Shown: piece after piece, positions 21,962 through 21,983 of the stretch
How positions within the stretch are numbered: position 1 is the stretch's first letter
Layout: every line of letters starts with the position of its first letter
Source of the DNA: JAKJBL01 sp964461335
GTDB lineage: Bacteria > Bacillota > Clostridia > Christensenellales > CAG-138
Direction of reading: 5' to 3'
DNA length: 21,983 nucleotides
Assembly: GCA_964461335.1 (NCBI GenBank)
Contig: CAYWTY010000024.1
Span: 1-21,983, forward strand
Position numbers and translations under genes: made by a program
The notes under the pieces: model-generated
The model's input: the letters and a program-made list of their open reading frames with translations, nothing else
The model's database searches: none
What the model was told of the DNA's origin: nothing

Positions 21962-21983
21962 CAAAAGAGTCATTGATGATAGA

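Overview
The window looks like part of the chromosome of an anaerobic, endospore-forming, low-GC Firmicute of the class Clostridia. The evidence is a complete spoIIIAA-AH operon, spo0A, spoIVB, a SpoIIM-like gene, Shine-Dalgarno sites of the GGAGG/GAGGTG type throughout, several GTG and TTG starts, and the classic Firmicute neighbourhood nusB-folD-xseA-xseB-ispA and tlyA-nadK-argR-recN. There are no tRNA or rRNA genes, insertion sequences or CRISPR arrays.

Layout. (1) 1-3607 is mixed: a small spore-type (DUF1657-like) ORF that may be frameshifted, a NifX/NafY-like cofactor-binding protein behind a promoter that carries two related 22-bp palindromes, a lipoprotein cyclophilin, and a GntR/FCD regulator followed by an orphan DNA methyltransferase. 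(2) 3818-8563 is the spoIIIA operon, which builds the mother cell-to-forespore channel; SpoIIIAF is unusually short. (3) 8616-10082 holds Asp23, AmaP and DUF2273, an envelope-stress module with its own promoter and an internal terminator. (4) 10119-13825 holds nusB, folD, xseA, xseB and ispA. (5) 13848-20008, on the minus strand, holds spo0A, spoIVB, recN, argR, nadK and tlyA. (6) 20017-21194, on the minus strand, holds oapA and, just upstream of it, a roughly 585-nt structured non-coding RNA. (7) 21332-21961 holds a SpoIIM-like gene.

The standout is the pair at 20017-21194. I identify the RNA as OLE (ornate large extremophilic) RNA and the membrane protein as its partner OapA. A strong sigma-A-type promoter starts the RNA, its first and last bases can pair to close the whole molecule, a U-rich tract follows, and the oapA start lies about 20 bases further on. 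OapA carries a DxxxD motif and a very basic N-terminus. OLE-OapA was described by others, so the family is not new, but this locus has informative features: its own promoter, defined ends, and leadership of an oapA-tlyA transcript.

Relative to the gene order I know from other Firmicutes (ispA, dxs, tlyA, nadK, argR, recN, spoIVB, spo0A on one strand), everything from OLE/oapA to spo0A is flipped as one block, and dxs is missing. Spo0A has a divergent receiver domain that lacks the switch threonine. Everything here is read by eye from the sequence; family names rest on motifs and synteny, not on database searches.
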